Source of the DNA: Selaginella moellendorffii
Lineage: Eukaryota; Streptophyta; Lycopodiopsida; Selaginellales; Selaginellaceae
Direction: 5' to 3'
Assembly: GCF_000143415.4 (NCBI RefSeq)
Contig: NW_003314262.1
Coordinates: 1,539,960 to 1,603,959 of the forward strand
DNA length: 64,000 nucleotides
The notes under the pieces are model-generated. The model was not told where the DNA came from. It saw only the letters and a list, made by a program, of their open reading frames with translations, and did not search any database. Shown one piece after another: positions 10,668 to 22,341 of the stretch; positions within the stretch are counted from its first letter, which is position 1, and each line of letters opens with the position of its first letter. Position numbers and translations under genes: made by a program.

Positions 10668-13404
10668 ATCAAGGGCTGAGTGAAAGCAGGCAGTCACCAC
10701 CTCATGACTCAGATTCCTATGGTGGACTCCCCTTCCCCAATCTCAATGGAGAGGTACAATGGATGAGGGAAGCTTTTCAAGGTAGGGCCACGTTTTTCTC
10801 ATCTCGTCGTCTTCGAAGGGTGCAAGAACGTGCAGAAACCATGTTAAGACAGTCGGGTGAGGATACGGTCCTAGGTCACGCACTAAAACAGGCTATGGAT
10901 GTCTTGTATTTTGAGATGGAGACTCGGCCAGATGATTTTCCCAAGATGGTCCTGGAAGAACAAGCCATCCAGCCTGAGCAGCCTATGGAAGAAATGCAGG
11001 AGGGGGATAAGGAGCCAGAGAAAGATAATGAGCAGGAAGAGCAGAAGGACGAAGAGGAGGACAAAGAAGAGGAGGACGAAGAAGAGGAGGACGAAGAGGA
11101 CTTGGATGGTCCTCACAATGGTGACGATCACAATAACGACGACGACGATGATGACGACGATGGCCAGCCTGAGGTGGCCAAAGAGCGGCGGAGGAAGGTC
11201 ATACAAGATAAACCATCAGGTAAATAATAATACATCCATTCCTAACCTTTTACCATTTTTAACATTGTCCATGTAGGTCACAGAGCAAATGGTAAGTAGA
11301 GATTATTCAGTTGAATTTACAAACTCTAGCCTTTAGTGTCGAGGAAGGATAGTGCCAAGCAAGGGTCGAAACGTATGTCCAATCCTTCAGAATCAGCAGT
11401 GCGCTCAAGTGATATCGGTCCTAGTTCCTCAATAGCAGTTGATGGTAAATACAGTATAGTCGATTCAATGTGCTAATGAGTTTGTTTTTAGTAGCACGGG
11501 AGGATACCATCTCAATCGAAGGGAGATATTTGGACATGCATATGGATCCGCCAGTGGACTCTACTTGGCTGCAAGAGTCATCAGAGCTGGTGGAGGCTAC
11601 TATCCATATCAACGCCAAGCAAGCTGACCACGCTCCACTTGATGCTGCCCATACCACTGAGTCAATCTTGTCCATGTATCCAACTGACGGTGACCAGACG
11701 CCATTGGACCCACATGAGGCCGCCCCAGCCGCCGAGCCGGTCGTATCCTCATTTCCAACGGACTCAACGTGTGCCCAATCGTCTAACTACGCGCCGTTGG
11801 AACCTCCCTACACCGCCCCTGCTGCCTGTTCGGTCATGTCCACTTTGCCAACGGAGGCACCAGCTGAAATGGCGTGTGATCACACGCCATTGGAACCACC
11901 CCATGCCACTGTTGAGCCAGTTGTACCAGAGTCTACAGCTGAAATGGCATGTGCCCACACGCCATCGGATGTGATTGACCCCACATTGCAGAGGAGAGTA
12001 TTTCCGCCCTTCACGTTTCCTCGACCAAAACCCTCTCAACGACCATCGGGAGCAACATTCGCTAATATTGTAGATGGTAAAATTGACTTGTACCATTTTT
12101 TATGCTGACGCATTTCATTTCAGAGTCACGGCGAAGGTACTGTATCGTTTTTGATCTGAACGGTGTCCTTTTCTCCCATGAGCGTGGCTCGTCCTCGAAT
12201 GTCATTGCACCCTCCAAAGCCTGCGGTCGCAAGTTGGTCAAAAGAGACAGATTCACATTAATCACACGGGAGAAACTGCGGGATCTAATAATGACCATGC
12301 GACACTTAAAACAGAGGGCCGGGTTCAATTTGCAATTGGGAGTTTGGACATCCATGATGCGCCACAATGCATTAACGTTGCTACAGATGATGCACGATCA
12401 GACGCGAGTAATATTACCATTTGACTTTCTCCTAACGCAGGAGGATTGCTTGACTATGGTCCATGTGAGGGGTAGCAAGCCCATCTTCGTCAAGCCAGAG
12501 GCTGTAGTGATGAACCGGACTGCTAGCTCAAGTGAAATCCTCATCATCGATGACTCGCCGATTAAAACTGCAGCGAACACGCACACATATGCAGTGCACC
12601 CCATCTGTTGCAGTATGGAAACTAGGGAGAAGAAACCGTATGTTCTGGGGGACCTTGCAAAACGGCTTGGAGCGATGGTGATAGAGAACCGGCCAGTCCA
12701 GGAGGTGGCTGCAGAAATCAACCAAATGGCAGATGGAATGGTATATCAGAAGCCATTTGATCGGACAGACACCAGTCATCATTTATGGCATGTATATTGT
12801 CTAGCCAAGCACTATCCGCATCTCCATAATCTGCTCAACCGGATGGGTTCTTCGACCACTGAACATGAGCGTGGACGTATTAGAGAAGAGATGGCATTAC
12901 TATTGGGTTTAAATCCTGATAGTGTGGAGAGTGATGAAATTCCAAGATTATTGTATAGGCGTTGGAGGCAAAAAATAACAGTCTGAGATGGCATGTATTT
13001 ATTTAAAAATGTAACTTATTATGGCATGGGGTTCCATGCCATTGTATTAATATTAAAAGACAATTCTTTGAGAGGATTTGCATTATACTAGAAGTGTTAC
13101 AGCATGTTATTGGAAGTCTACGAAGTTGTTTTATTAATAATGGGAAAGTAAAGATTGAATGGGGACTTGGGCTCCACCTAGACTCGGAGCAACTGAGCCA
13201 ATATTAAAAGGATGGAAAGAAATTGGACGACGATGACAAGGAGAAGAGAGAGGTGAAGCAGTGGCAGGGGGAGGAGAAGTGATTGAGTAGACATTTCCTT
13301 GTTTAAAATAAAATGGCATGTGCCTCAATGCAGTTGAATTTTGTTATATTTATATACTATATAAAGGTTTGGAAACCTTATTTTACAAGTGGGATAATGA
13401 CAAT

Positions 13405-13428
13405 TCCCACTTTAACGAAATAGAGCTT
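13405..13428 (-). repeat. Right terminal inverted repeat of A
   Basis: Exact 24-bp inverted match to 788-811, followed by the AATT target duplication at 13429-13432. Confidence 0.93.
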
Positions 13429-13432
13429 AATT

Positions 13433-14180
13433 GGTGCTAAGTGAACCCTTTAATGTTACTCCCAAAAGAAAGATGGAGGGGTCACTAACTTATTCGCACA
13501 AGGTCCCTTCATTACTCTTGCAACTTCTTGTTTCCCGGATGCATCTCAGTGTCTGGACCTTCCACTACAACAGCACTAGCAAGACGTTGTTGACGCTAAG
13601 GTCTCCACCCAGAAAATGGAGGTTGCTAATCTAGAAAATGCCAATAATGCTGATAAGTGTGCCTAACTTTATGACACACCCAGTAGTGAATATCACGGCC
13701 ATAACCACGTCCTCACCCTTGTCCTTGAATTTGAGCAGTAATAGCAATATCAACCTCCATTAGAACAAAATCATCTCCCAGAAGAAGTGGAGTTGAAAGA
13801 TGTGTAGCAAGAAGTGGAAGAGGCGATATTTCATAACATTGTGCCAAGCAAAAGGCATTGTCAAAGGTAACTGGAGCAAGTGTATACATAAATCCTACAA
13901 AATCTTGATGCAATGTTAGCCACAACATTCCCAGCTTGATCTAATCTAACATATTTAGCTCCGCATAAAGCAAGAGGCTTTAGAAACGAACACTAAATTG
14001 CATCACTGACTTAGATGGTCTTTGACAAAGACGATACAATTATTGAAAGGCATCATCACAATTGTCAGCATGTTTGAATGTGCATTTGAAGACGTTTAGG
14101 AAAATACTCCAATCCCCACAAGTGGCTATACTCAAACCATTATACCATTGCAATACCGTCCTTTGGAGACACGTAGGAAA
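13433..14180 (-). mobile_element. Decayed Ty3/Gypsy element IV, gag side
   Basis: Minus-strand remains of a Gypsy gag interrupted by element A. Weak Retrotrans_gag-like blocks (QWYNGLS, ATCGDWSIFL, CQRPSKSVMQF) read from about 14160 to 13980. A broken zinc knuckle lies near 13695-13655 (CHKVRHTYQH, with two Cys lost). The part next to A (13433-13640) matches 28402-28200 on the opposite strand. Many stops are present. Confidence 0.65.
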
Positions 14181-16099
14181 CTCACACAAATGTTAAACAT
14201 CATTTCAAGAATGATATATGGGAATCACTATAAAATGATCAAACCAATAGTACACATCATCCCTAGGATTCCTATGAAAGAACTTTGGCCAAATGCTAGG
14301 ATTGACACTAAGAGCAAGAGGAGCTGTACCACATGCCATAAATATCGCTATCAACTAAGTTTAGTTGTTCAATTGCAATTGTGTAGCATTAAGCAATTGC
14401 ATTAATTGCTACTCCAAAGTCAAAGGAGGAGGAGACTATTACTCTGCCATGAAGATGATTAAAAAGAAAAGAGCAAAAGAAATGAAATGAAAAAAACTAG
14501 AAAGAAAGGGAAATCTAGACAATATAAAAGCTAGATCTAAAGTAAAATCTCGAAAGGAAAGAACAAAAGAAAGGAAATGGAAAAAATTAGATTTAAATGA
14601 TGCAAAATTTAGATTTAAACCAAAATCCCAAATCTAAGTACTCCTTAGGGACAATCAAAAGTGCCCCCACCTCCACCAATGTGAGTGCATGGAATATAAA
14701 AAGGGAATATAGAAAATATGTATATCAATTAGCTTAAAAACTCTAGTTTATATATTGGTCTAGATTGAAACCAATATGACGACTACTAAAATCCCACTAT
14801 GATAATATTAGTATATAGCATCGTAATTGTACATTTGGACCTTACAGTTTTAAAAAATTTAATCTGTAAATTCAATATATAAGATTAATCTAAAAGTATA
14901 TCAATCACTAAATGATAGAATATACTTAGCAGTATATAAGAATGTTTATAAATTATAAATATACTCATGTATTTTTCATCTCTTTATTTACTGATTGACC
15001 AAGAAAATTTTGATTATGAGATTTGAACTCAAAACCTACTATATATATGGATTGGGCCATGAGCTATACGCTTGGGGTTAGATAACAGAGTTCCTATAAA
15101 AGTAAGGTCTTAAGAACTTTATATTTAGAGTGTTAAAAAAATCTATTTTCCTTCTCTACTATTGCTTTAGTAGTTTATTAGTAGTTGTCTTCTATTTTCT
15201 CAACAACAAACTCTTGACAGTATAAGAAAAATCCAATATAACACTTCATTTGCAACTCTAATAAATTATTCAGCACAAATAGTGGCTTTCTAGTTCCAAA
15301 TTAAATATTGGTATGTTAATAAAGTTTGATGGCACATGGTTCGAGTTTTATAGCTCCCTCAACCAAGTTAAACTTTAAATCACTATGAAGCCTAAATGAT
15401 ATTCCATTCTAACTTCATGTATAGGACTAATAAAAAATTTTCTTACTAAGACACCTCTTTCTTGGTTATTCACACTTTTTTGGAAAGAGTGATTTTATTC
15501 TTCAAGACTTCAATCTCTTTTTTCAGTGCTTCACTATCATTTAGTTATATTAGTCGAGAGTACATAGCCATCAACAAGTTCCAACAATTGCACTAAGGCT
15601 CCAAGTATGCATCTACTTATGTATCAAGATTCCAAATGGTTGTCACTAATATTTCATAAGATAATATAACTCTTAAAGAACTTTTTTGCCTTGGCCTGTG
15701 TGAGGATGTCAGGAAATTATGCTTTCTCTCTAGATTTAATATCGCTCATGATTGTCATTAATCTTGTTGTTCACTATAATAATCGATTGTAAGAACATCA
15801 ATTAAAACGTTATCATCAAGCCTTTATTCCTTATCCAATAGCCATAGTCTTGGAGTAACTAGCATATGATGCACAGTTCTAATAGAGATTAGAGTTGCAC
15901 ATTGATGGCATCTTTCTGGTAATAAATAATATGTCTAATCAAAATGACCTTTCCATATATTATGGCAATGTCAACCACTTTCAAATGTAATATCCTCATC
16001 TTCATAGTCATACTTAGGCTTCTATAGAGCTTTTTTATCTTGAAAAACAAGAATATATAGTCAAATTAAGAGATATTTGATTAAAAAATTCATTTCTTT
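14181..16099. other. AT-rich spacer, no gene recognised
   Basis: Low-complexity AT-rich sequence with no long open frame and no motif I recognise. It probably contains further decayed repeats, since short GC-richer islands recur. Confidence 0.6.
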
Positions 16100-17190
16100 T
16101 ATCGTAAATATGACTGTGGGTATCAAAAGTTATTTGTTGGCAAGTTCTTTTATATATTCTTTCTTTACTATTATGATAGCAAGAAGTCGATATTGTTAGT
16201 TCCCTTCTCAGTCCCTGTTATTCGAGTGTTAGTAAACTTGACTTATGGCCAGATAAGCATAAGGAATGAATTCCTAAGTGTTTATTTAGCTAATGATCTT
16301 GGCTCAATTTGTTAATTTTTTTTTTACTTTGTCCTACATTGGCTTGACAAGAACCTTTACAATCTTGAGCTTAATCCCTCAATATTCGCTAAATGATAGT
16401 TTACCATATTTGGCAAAACACTCTTGTTATCATGCCCCATGTGTTGATTCCATTTAGTCATATTGGTTATTTATAGAAAGTATCTAGAACTGTTAGTTTT
16501 GGCATATCTATAGAATGTAGAGATTGTCTTAAACACAATAGTGTTATTGCTATGTCCAAATTCACAATTTAGTACCATTCCATATTTAGTAAATTTCAAG
16601 CTTGTCTCAAAGACTAAGTCTTAGTATTAAAGGTGAGAGCCTAAAGCATGTGTTCCTTAAAGGGGGAGGGTGGGGTGTTATGGGAGGGTTCAAATGTATA
16701 GTAAAAATAGTGGGTAAGTTGGGTATAGCCGACTAATTTAAGATATAATATAGCTCCCATTTGCGTGTCTTTCTTTATTTTGTATTTGGTTCAAGTCTAA
16801 ACTCAAGCTCCATACTATGTTAGTTGGTGGAGTACTTATATCCTCGCATTAAGCCACTGATATATTAAAATAGCACCAGATTTCATTTGACTTTATTTTG
16901 TATGTTGGTTTTGGCATTGGGATGTTTAAAGCTCTAGGACTATTCTATTGTGACTATGTGCTTATGTTCTTTTTCTTTTTAGGTTAAACACTTAAAAGTT
17001 ACTTCATGCTCTAGTTCCTTTACTCTTTCATTGCAAGTTTGGGAGTTTGGATTTGTTCCTTTATTCAATGGCCCAAAGCTCTGAAACTCGGGTTTCACTA
17101 TATTATTCTTGGATATGTGGTATGCTACACATGGCATATAAAGGGTTTAGGTTCTACTTCGTGGTTTATTTATAGTAAATCACTATAGGA
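16100..17190 (+). mobile_element. Old solo-LTR relic, same family as 54578-55549/62712-62857
   Basis: The left end (TATCGTAAATATGAC) aligns with TGTCGCGAATGTGAC, the start of the Gypsy III type LTR, through four transitions. Further matching blocks follow in the same order, including the region ending GGGTTTAGGTTCTACTTCGTGG near 17161. Changes are mostly C to T or G to A, as expected for long-methylated DNA. The right end is approximate. No internal retrotransposon sequence is attached. Confidence 0.75.
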
Positions 17191-20100
17191 TAAATTTTTT
17201 TATCTTTACTCCATTCCTTTTGTTATGGATCTCTAAGCCTTTCCACATCATTAAACCTATATAATAGGTAATGATATAAATACTAGGGAGCCTAAAATTA
17301 TAATAAACATGGATGGACAAGTGGGGTGGCTCCATCAACTGGGAATTTATATTTTTTTGTGGCATTATCCTTTGATAAACACAATGGAGAGTTGATAAAT
17401 CTCCTTTAGGCTTATTACATAAAAGACTAAATTCATGAAAGTGATAACATTTTGGATTCATTATAACATCTCTTTCAATGTTATTTCCATCCTAAAGGCT
17501 TTTATCATTATAGGTCTTATTGTAAGACATGAATCCCAAGTCCCAAAATAGAGTTGAAGGCATGCCATATGGTAGTTATCAAAGTAGAAGTTTAACAAGT
17601 GTAATATGTTTGGGCTAAAAGTTCTAACTTAAAAAGTCAAGAGTAAAAGTGGAACTCTTAAAGAAGCACTTGAGGAACAAGATTAATAAATGAGTCTCTA
17701 AACAGGGACAAAAGAATGATTAACATAGGTAAATATTGTGATATGTGGAAGTGTCAAGATCAAATCTGAGATTGAAACCAAGACCAAGTTTCAAATCAAG
17801 TCTAAGACCGAGTTTGAGTCCCAGATCATAAGATGAAATCCCAAAATGATCATCTCATAAAATCTAGGGGGTTTGGTAAGTCTTTATAAGATAGTAGGGG
17901 AATGATTTTAAGGAAACCAATGTGGCTAAGGAAAGCTAGTGTGAGTAAAAAACACTATACTTATATAGTGGGTGATGATATGAATACTAAAGAGTTTAAA
18001 TCTAGAGTGTATATGGATGGATAAATGAGGTGACATGGTAAAATATTCAAAAGTCTTCAAGAGATTGAATGGTCAATGCTTTTAATCCAAGTGTGGGTAG
18101 CATTACCTAATTAGATACCCACCAAAAGGTATATGACATAGTTTTTAGATAAGTTTTACTGTTTTTCATGTTAAAAATATCTATGAGTTTTGGTTTTAAA
18201 AAAAAGTGAAACTTATATTTAGTTTTATATTAATTTATAAAGAAGTTTTTTATCTAGTTTTATATATATTAACCTATTTATTTTTGTATTGGGTTTTATT
18301 TAAACAATCTTTGTGAGCTGACCTAGCCAAATCATCTAAAAACAACTCCAAATATACATATTTTATATGCTACTATAAGATTTTCCAACATAATAGAAGC
18401 TTTGTCTTTGCAAGAAAATATATATACTAACCATAAAAGAAACAACCAGAAGATACCATACTTTTATGTGTAGCTATTATTATCAGACCTGCCTGAGAAG
18501 GTATCTAGAAAACTCTTCACTAAAGAGGCCTTGAAGAAAATGTAAACAAGTGGAGAAAATCACAACTAGAAACTAACTTCATTTGCAATATTGGATAATG
18601 CCCTGTACAAGCCAATCCAGATAGGCAAAGTTGCCAAGGTTGGCAAACATCTTGCAAGAACAAAAATAAAAACAAACAAAGAAAGAAATACATCAAGCTT
18701 ATGAATTATAGAACTTATCAGTAAGAGGATTAACTTTAGCTTGCTGATAGAGATGAGCTATCTCCATTTAAATCCTTTCCTGAACAAATGTAAAGACATT
18801 TTCTTGCGTTAAGAAAAGCATAAAAGAGAATAAGTGAAAAGAATATATAAAGCCAAAAGTAAATAATAAAGAGATAGAATCAAACTATAAGATTTAAGGG
18901 ATATATCATAAGGTGGTTATGTAAGTTGGGAGTGGGGGTTGCTTAAAGATTTTACTATTTTCATCATGGTATTTTAAATAGTATAAACTATAGAACTCAC
19001 TATATTAGATTAAATGGTGGTTAAAAAGCTTGTGAAAGAAGAGGCCTTAACAAGTTTCTAAAGGATAGAGTCCCCCTAATGTTCTAAAGATGATTTTGGG
19101 TAAGTTGATATTTAGAAAGTTGAGTAAAACTAGTTTATAGGTATACACGAAATCAAAGTAGCATAACAAAAGTGTAGTCTTAAAACTTGCTATGAGGCAA
19201 AGCTATTAAAATGAAGAAATAGTCCCCACATGTTAAAAGGGATGGTTTTGAATGAAAGTTGGAATTTGAGGACTTACATACTTATATGTAAAAATATATT
19301 ATATTGGCTAATTGAGGATTAGCTGCTCAATTGGGCATCTGCTGCAAGAATTGGATCCCTCACTCCAGGATTCGTCCTGCTCATCCACAATTGATATTTC
19401 TTGTTTTCCAGAAATCCCCTAGTTGTGGAGGATCCACTAGTGAAGTTCATTCACAAGCAAATGTCCCACACCACCATCCCAGGGCAAGAGGTCCAAGATT
19501 TCTTGCTGAAGAGTTGACTTCAAAAAAGAAGGTATATGAGGCCAATCATGAAGGAGTCCATGTATGATGATAAGTTGATGACATAATTTACCTAGTGAAA
19601 AGAATTTGGAAGTTCGGAGGAATGAGGTTCTTAAGTTATAACCTATAGTGCATATACAAAAGATAAACTAATTAGCATGAGTATAAATTTGGTGCATCAT
19701 CATAAGGAGTCATGTTAAGTATCATATATAATACCACCCATAGATGTATATACAAAAGGTATGTTAGAGTCCCAACTCTTTAGTGTTTGGTGCAATTAGC
19801 CACAAGGATGGTCCAAACTTGAGTTGAGCTTATAAGTTAAGCTCAACTCAACACAAGTCAACATAATCAATTAGAAGTTTTACAAAGGAAATCTAAATTG
19901 AAGAAATGAAGGTTTTGATGAACTTTAAAATATTGAAATATGTAAGTACTTGAGTCAAGTATTTTTTAAAAATTGAGTCATTTAAAAAAGATAAAATTTA
20001 TGAAAACCTATATCATTTTACTATAAACTACTTTTACAATTGTTATATTTTTGTTTTCTTGGTTTTTAAAACATTTTGACAGCTAGACATTATTAGTATA

Positions 20101-22080
20101 TGTTGGTTAAGGCAATATACATTTATACACTATTCCTGCATTTGAAAGATTTTTCTAAAGTTCTTAAGAAGATAGAAAGCAAGAAAAATAAAAAAATTAT
20201 AAGTAAGAGTTATAGTGTAAGGGAATGTGAGAATGTTAATTTTGTTTTAAGGAAAACAAAATATATGTGAGTAAGAGTTATACTACAATAAAATGTGAAA
20301 ACGTTAATTTTGTTTCATTACCACAATTTCTATATTACACTCTTGGTCTTTATTACCCATTTGGGAATATAGAATTGTCACTATTGATAAAAATGCTTTT
20401 GTTACTTCTAAAACAAGAATCTAGAATAAGAGAAATGAAAAAATGAACAGCACAGTGGAAAATACTAAGAAATCTACTTCATAAAAGTTTTTATGTCATT
20501 TGTAATTTATATATGAATTTATATAAGAATGAAATCCTCCCATATTAGAAGGCCAAGGTATAGTTTTATGGTGAATCCAAAATAAAAGTTTTCAAAAGTC
20601 ATTGTGAATAATAATAATAAAAATCAAAATCTTTCAAAAGACTCAAACGTAATATCACATCAAAGAATCAACTCTATCTACATTTCTAAGACTAAAAGGC
20701 ACTCTTGGACAAGAGAATGCCAATGTGCCAATATGCCCTACCACTATAATGTAGTTTATATTTTTCTAGAAAATTGGTATAAGTGTAGAAAAGAATGTAT
20801 GTGTAGTGGAGTAAGTTTTCATTAGAATGATAAAGCATATGTATATACAATAATCTAGAATTCTAAAAGCTCTTATATTTACATGTAAGCTATAATTATG
20901 AAGCCTCATTTCTGAGACTGACATTTCAAGAATTTGAGTATCGATGTCATTCCACTTAGTATATAAATTACCAAAGAAAGTTATAACCACCATAGTTTTT
21001 TTGTTGTCCTTAAGCTCTTTAGAAGTTTGTATAGAAATGGCTCAAAGAAAAGTCACTATTACTTGTACTTAGCCCCCTAATATTTCATATTAATCTCCAC
21101 TTCTATTCTATCAATGTTTCACCTTCACTTCCACATAACAATCCTTTTTCTACTAGGGGCTTTAGTGAAACTAAATTAGAGCTCCATATATATGAAATTC
21201 TGAATCTTGTTATTAAAGAGAGATTGCCTCTATTGTTTCAACAGTAGTGCCACATTTTTTTGTAAGATTTTGCTCCTGACATGGTAGAACTACTTAAAAG
21301 TATAGAACACTATTATATTTAGTGTATATTTTTTTGGGTAAGACAAATGGCTCCATGGGTTTACAAGATTTTCTTGAGCACTATAACAATTGCCCAATGG
21401 CAACTTTGATAAATGTGCATGTATAGATGTATAATAGATTTAAGAACGAGTTACAGACATATACCCACTATTAGTTTATAATGAAGAAAAATATCCACTT
21501 GGGAAACACTATATTGGTTAGTGCAAAATATAGGGTTTTTATGCCATTATATAGTGGAATGTAAGATTTAGAATTGTCCCTTAATATATATATATATATA
21601 AAATGAAATGACATTAGTTGTAGATACCATACCTTGTTCTAGAGTGCCCACTAGAATATCCATAATATATTCCTACCTATACTGACAATCTATCTACACT
21701 ATAAAATGATTATAACAAACAAGGTATTAGAAGTGTAGTGTTTGGTTTAAGAATGGCTCAAAAAAAGAAAACATATAAACTCTTTTATTTGCACAATAGT
21801 CATTTTTCACATTCCCATTCTTCTTTTGGCACTACTAAGGTTGAATCATCCTCTCATTTTGACCTTTTATTCTAACAATCTATAATTATGATATCTAACA
21901 TTGACATTATCATTGATATCTGATAGTGTCAGCAATATTTGACATATGATAGGCTTTTAATTTCATATAAGGATGCATCTAATTTTTTTTTGCTTCATCA
22001 TCAATATATTGATTCCTTCTACACCTCATATATTGGTATTGTGGGGAAGATCCACCTTGCATTTGTTGAGTCATAGCTTC
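17191..22080. other. AT-rich spacer, no gene recognised
   Basis: Degraded AT-rich DNA. Open frames are short (for example 19331-19567, 78 codons, and 20604-20825) and show no recognisable domain. A small TA microsatellite lies at about 21585-21600. No RNA gene was recognised. Confidence 0.6.
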
Positions 22081-22085
22081 TGCAT

Positions 22086-22318
22086 TGTTAGGCGCTAGCT
22101 TTGACCACGTGGTCAATGTTGGTCCAAGGGAGGCTTAAAGGTATATTAAGGCATGTTAGGGTAAGGGAAAAACCCTACCCTAGGGCTCACAATGGAGCGG
22201 TAGTGCAGTGGAGCTTTTGAGGTAGCTCGGGGGTGATTGGATGGTGAGGAACCTCAAGAGGTGGTGTAGCATAGTTTAGGGCGACTAGATTGCTGTTTTT
22301 TTGCGCCAAATCATAACA
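22086..22318 (+). repeat. 5-prime LTR of Gypsy I
   Basis: 233 bp with TG...CA ends. The primer-binding site starts two bases after it. Its partner is 26052-26284. Confidence 0.92.
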
Positions 22319-22341
22319 TTGGTATTAGAGGAGTTGGTTGC

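Larger units (their letters stand above)
7364..12986 (+). pseudogene. ParB-like / acidic / HAD phosphatase-like fusion gene of A, one nonsense mutation
   Basis: Proposed exons: ATG at 7364-7366 (exon 1 end), 7606-8784, 8839-10162, 10213-10299, 10338-10427, 10477-10620, 10668-11219, 11277-11291, 11337-11444, 11492-12076 and 12124-12986. Coding length is 4950 nt, or 1649 aa. Introns are 38-57 nt except the first (239 nt). Introns 3-10 are all phase 1. Residues ~226-310 resemble the ParB/sulfiredoxin-type fold (IDVSRIDIQ near the start, FYAVSGQHSSLAMQEI near the end). A basic Lys-rich stretch precedes it. Exon 7 ends in a long Glu/Asp run. The last exon is an FCP1/NIF-like HAD domain: D1373-L-N1375, WTS near 1438, K1486 and DDSP at 1505. 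TGA at 10545-10547 replaces a CGA present in B. The single-gene model rests on frame-consistent splice sites; a separate HAD gene is possible. Function is unknown. Confidence 0.72.
1331..13340. repeat. Dispersed 22-24-bp palindromes of element A
   Basis: The shared core is half-site ATGGCRTGWGG and its reverse complement meeting at a GGCC centre. Clear or slightly degenerate copies start near 1333, 2720, 2779, 4619, 4688, 5052, 5664, 6602, 7390, 7470, 7528, 8806, 10307, 10446, 10637, 11871, 11942 and 13021. Half-sites lie near 1013, 1395, 5745, 6685, 12990 and 13315. Several fill most of a short intron; those at 11871, 11942, 2720 and 2779 lie in reading frames. None were seen in the roughly 38 kb outside A and B. 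Their spacing is irregular, so this is not a tandem array. Confidence 0.9.
788..13428. mobile_element. Large two-gene DNA transposon, copy A
   Basis: The element is 12,641 bp including a 243-bp gap. Its 24-bp terminal inverted repeats are perfect and are flanked by AATT on both sides (784-787 and 13429-13432). It carries a DDE-like transposase gene reading left and a ParB-like/HAD fusion gene reading right. The flanking sequence joined across the element matches a related empty site at about 28385-28445, which fixes the ends to the base. The 4-bp duplication argues against hAT (8 bp), CACTA (2-3 bp) and Mutator (9-11 bp); Sola, Ginger and Academ are families described with 3-4-bp duplications, but I cannot assign it. 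Copy B lies inverted 25 kb away with different target bases, so the two are independent insertions. Protein differences in the HAD part are about 4 percent by eye. Confidence 0.93.

Noticed and set aside
4619-13340. CRISPR-like array from recurring palindromes
   Set aside because: Spacing is irregular (tens to thousands of bp) and sites lie in introns and exons of a eukaryotic element.
788-13428. Maverick/Polinton, Helitron or Starship-type giant element
   Set aside because: No DNA polymerase B, retroviral-type integrase, Rep/helicase or tyrosine recombinase was seen inside, and a 4-bp duplication with short inverted repeats does not fit.
19331-19567. Possible 78-codon gene
   Set aside because: Isolated, no domain, no splice partners and AT-rich surroundings.
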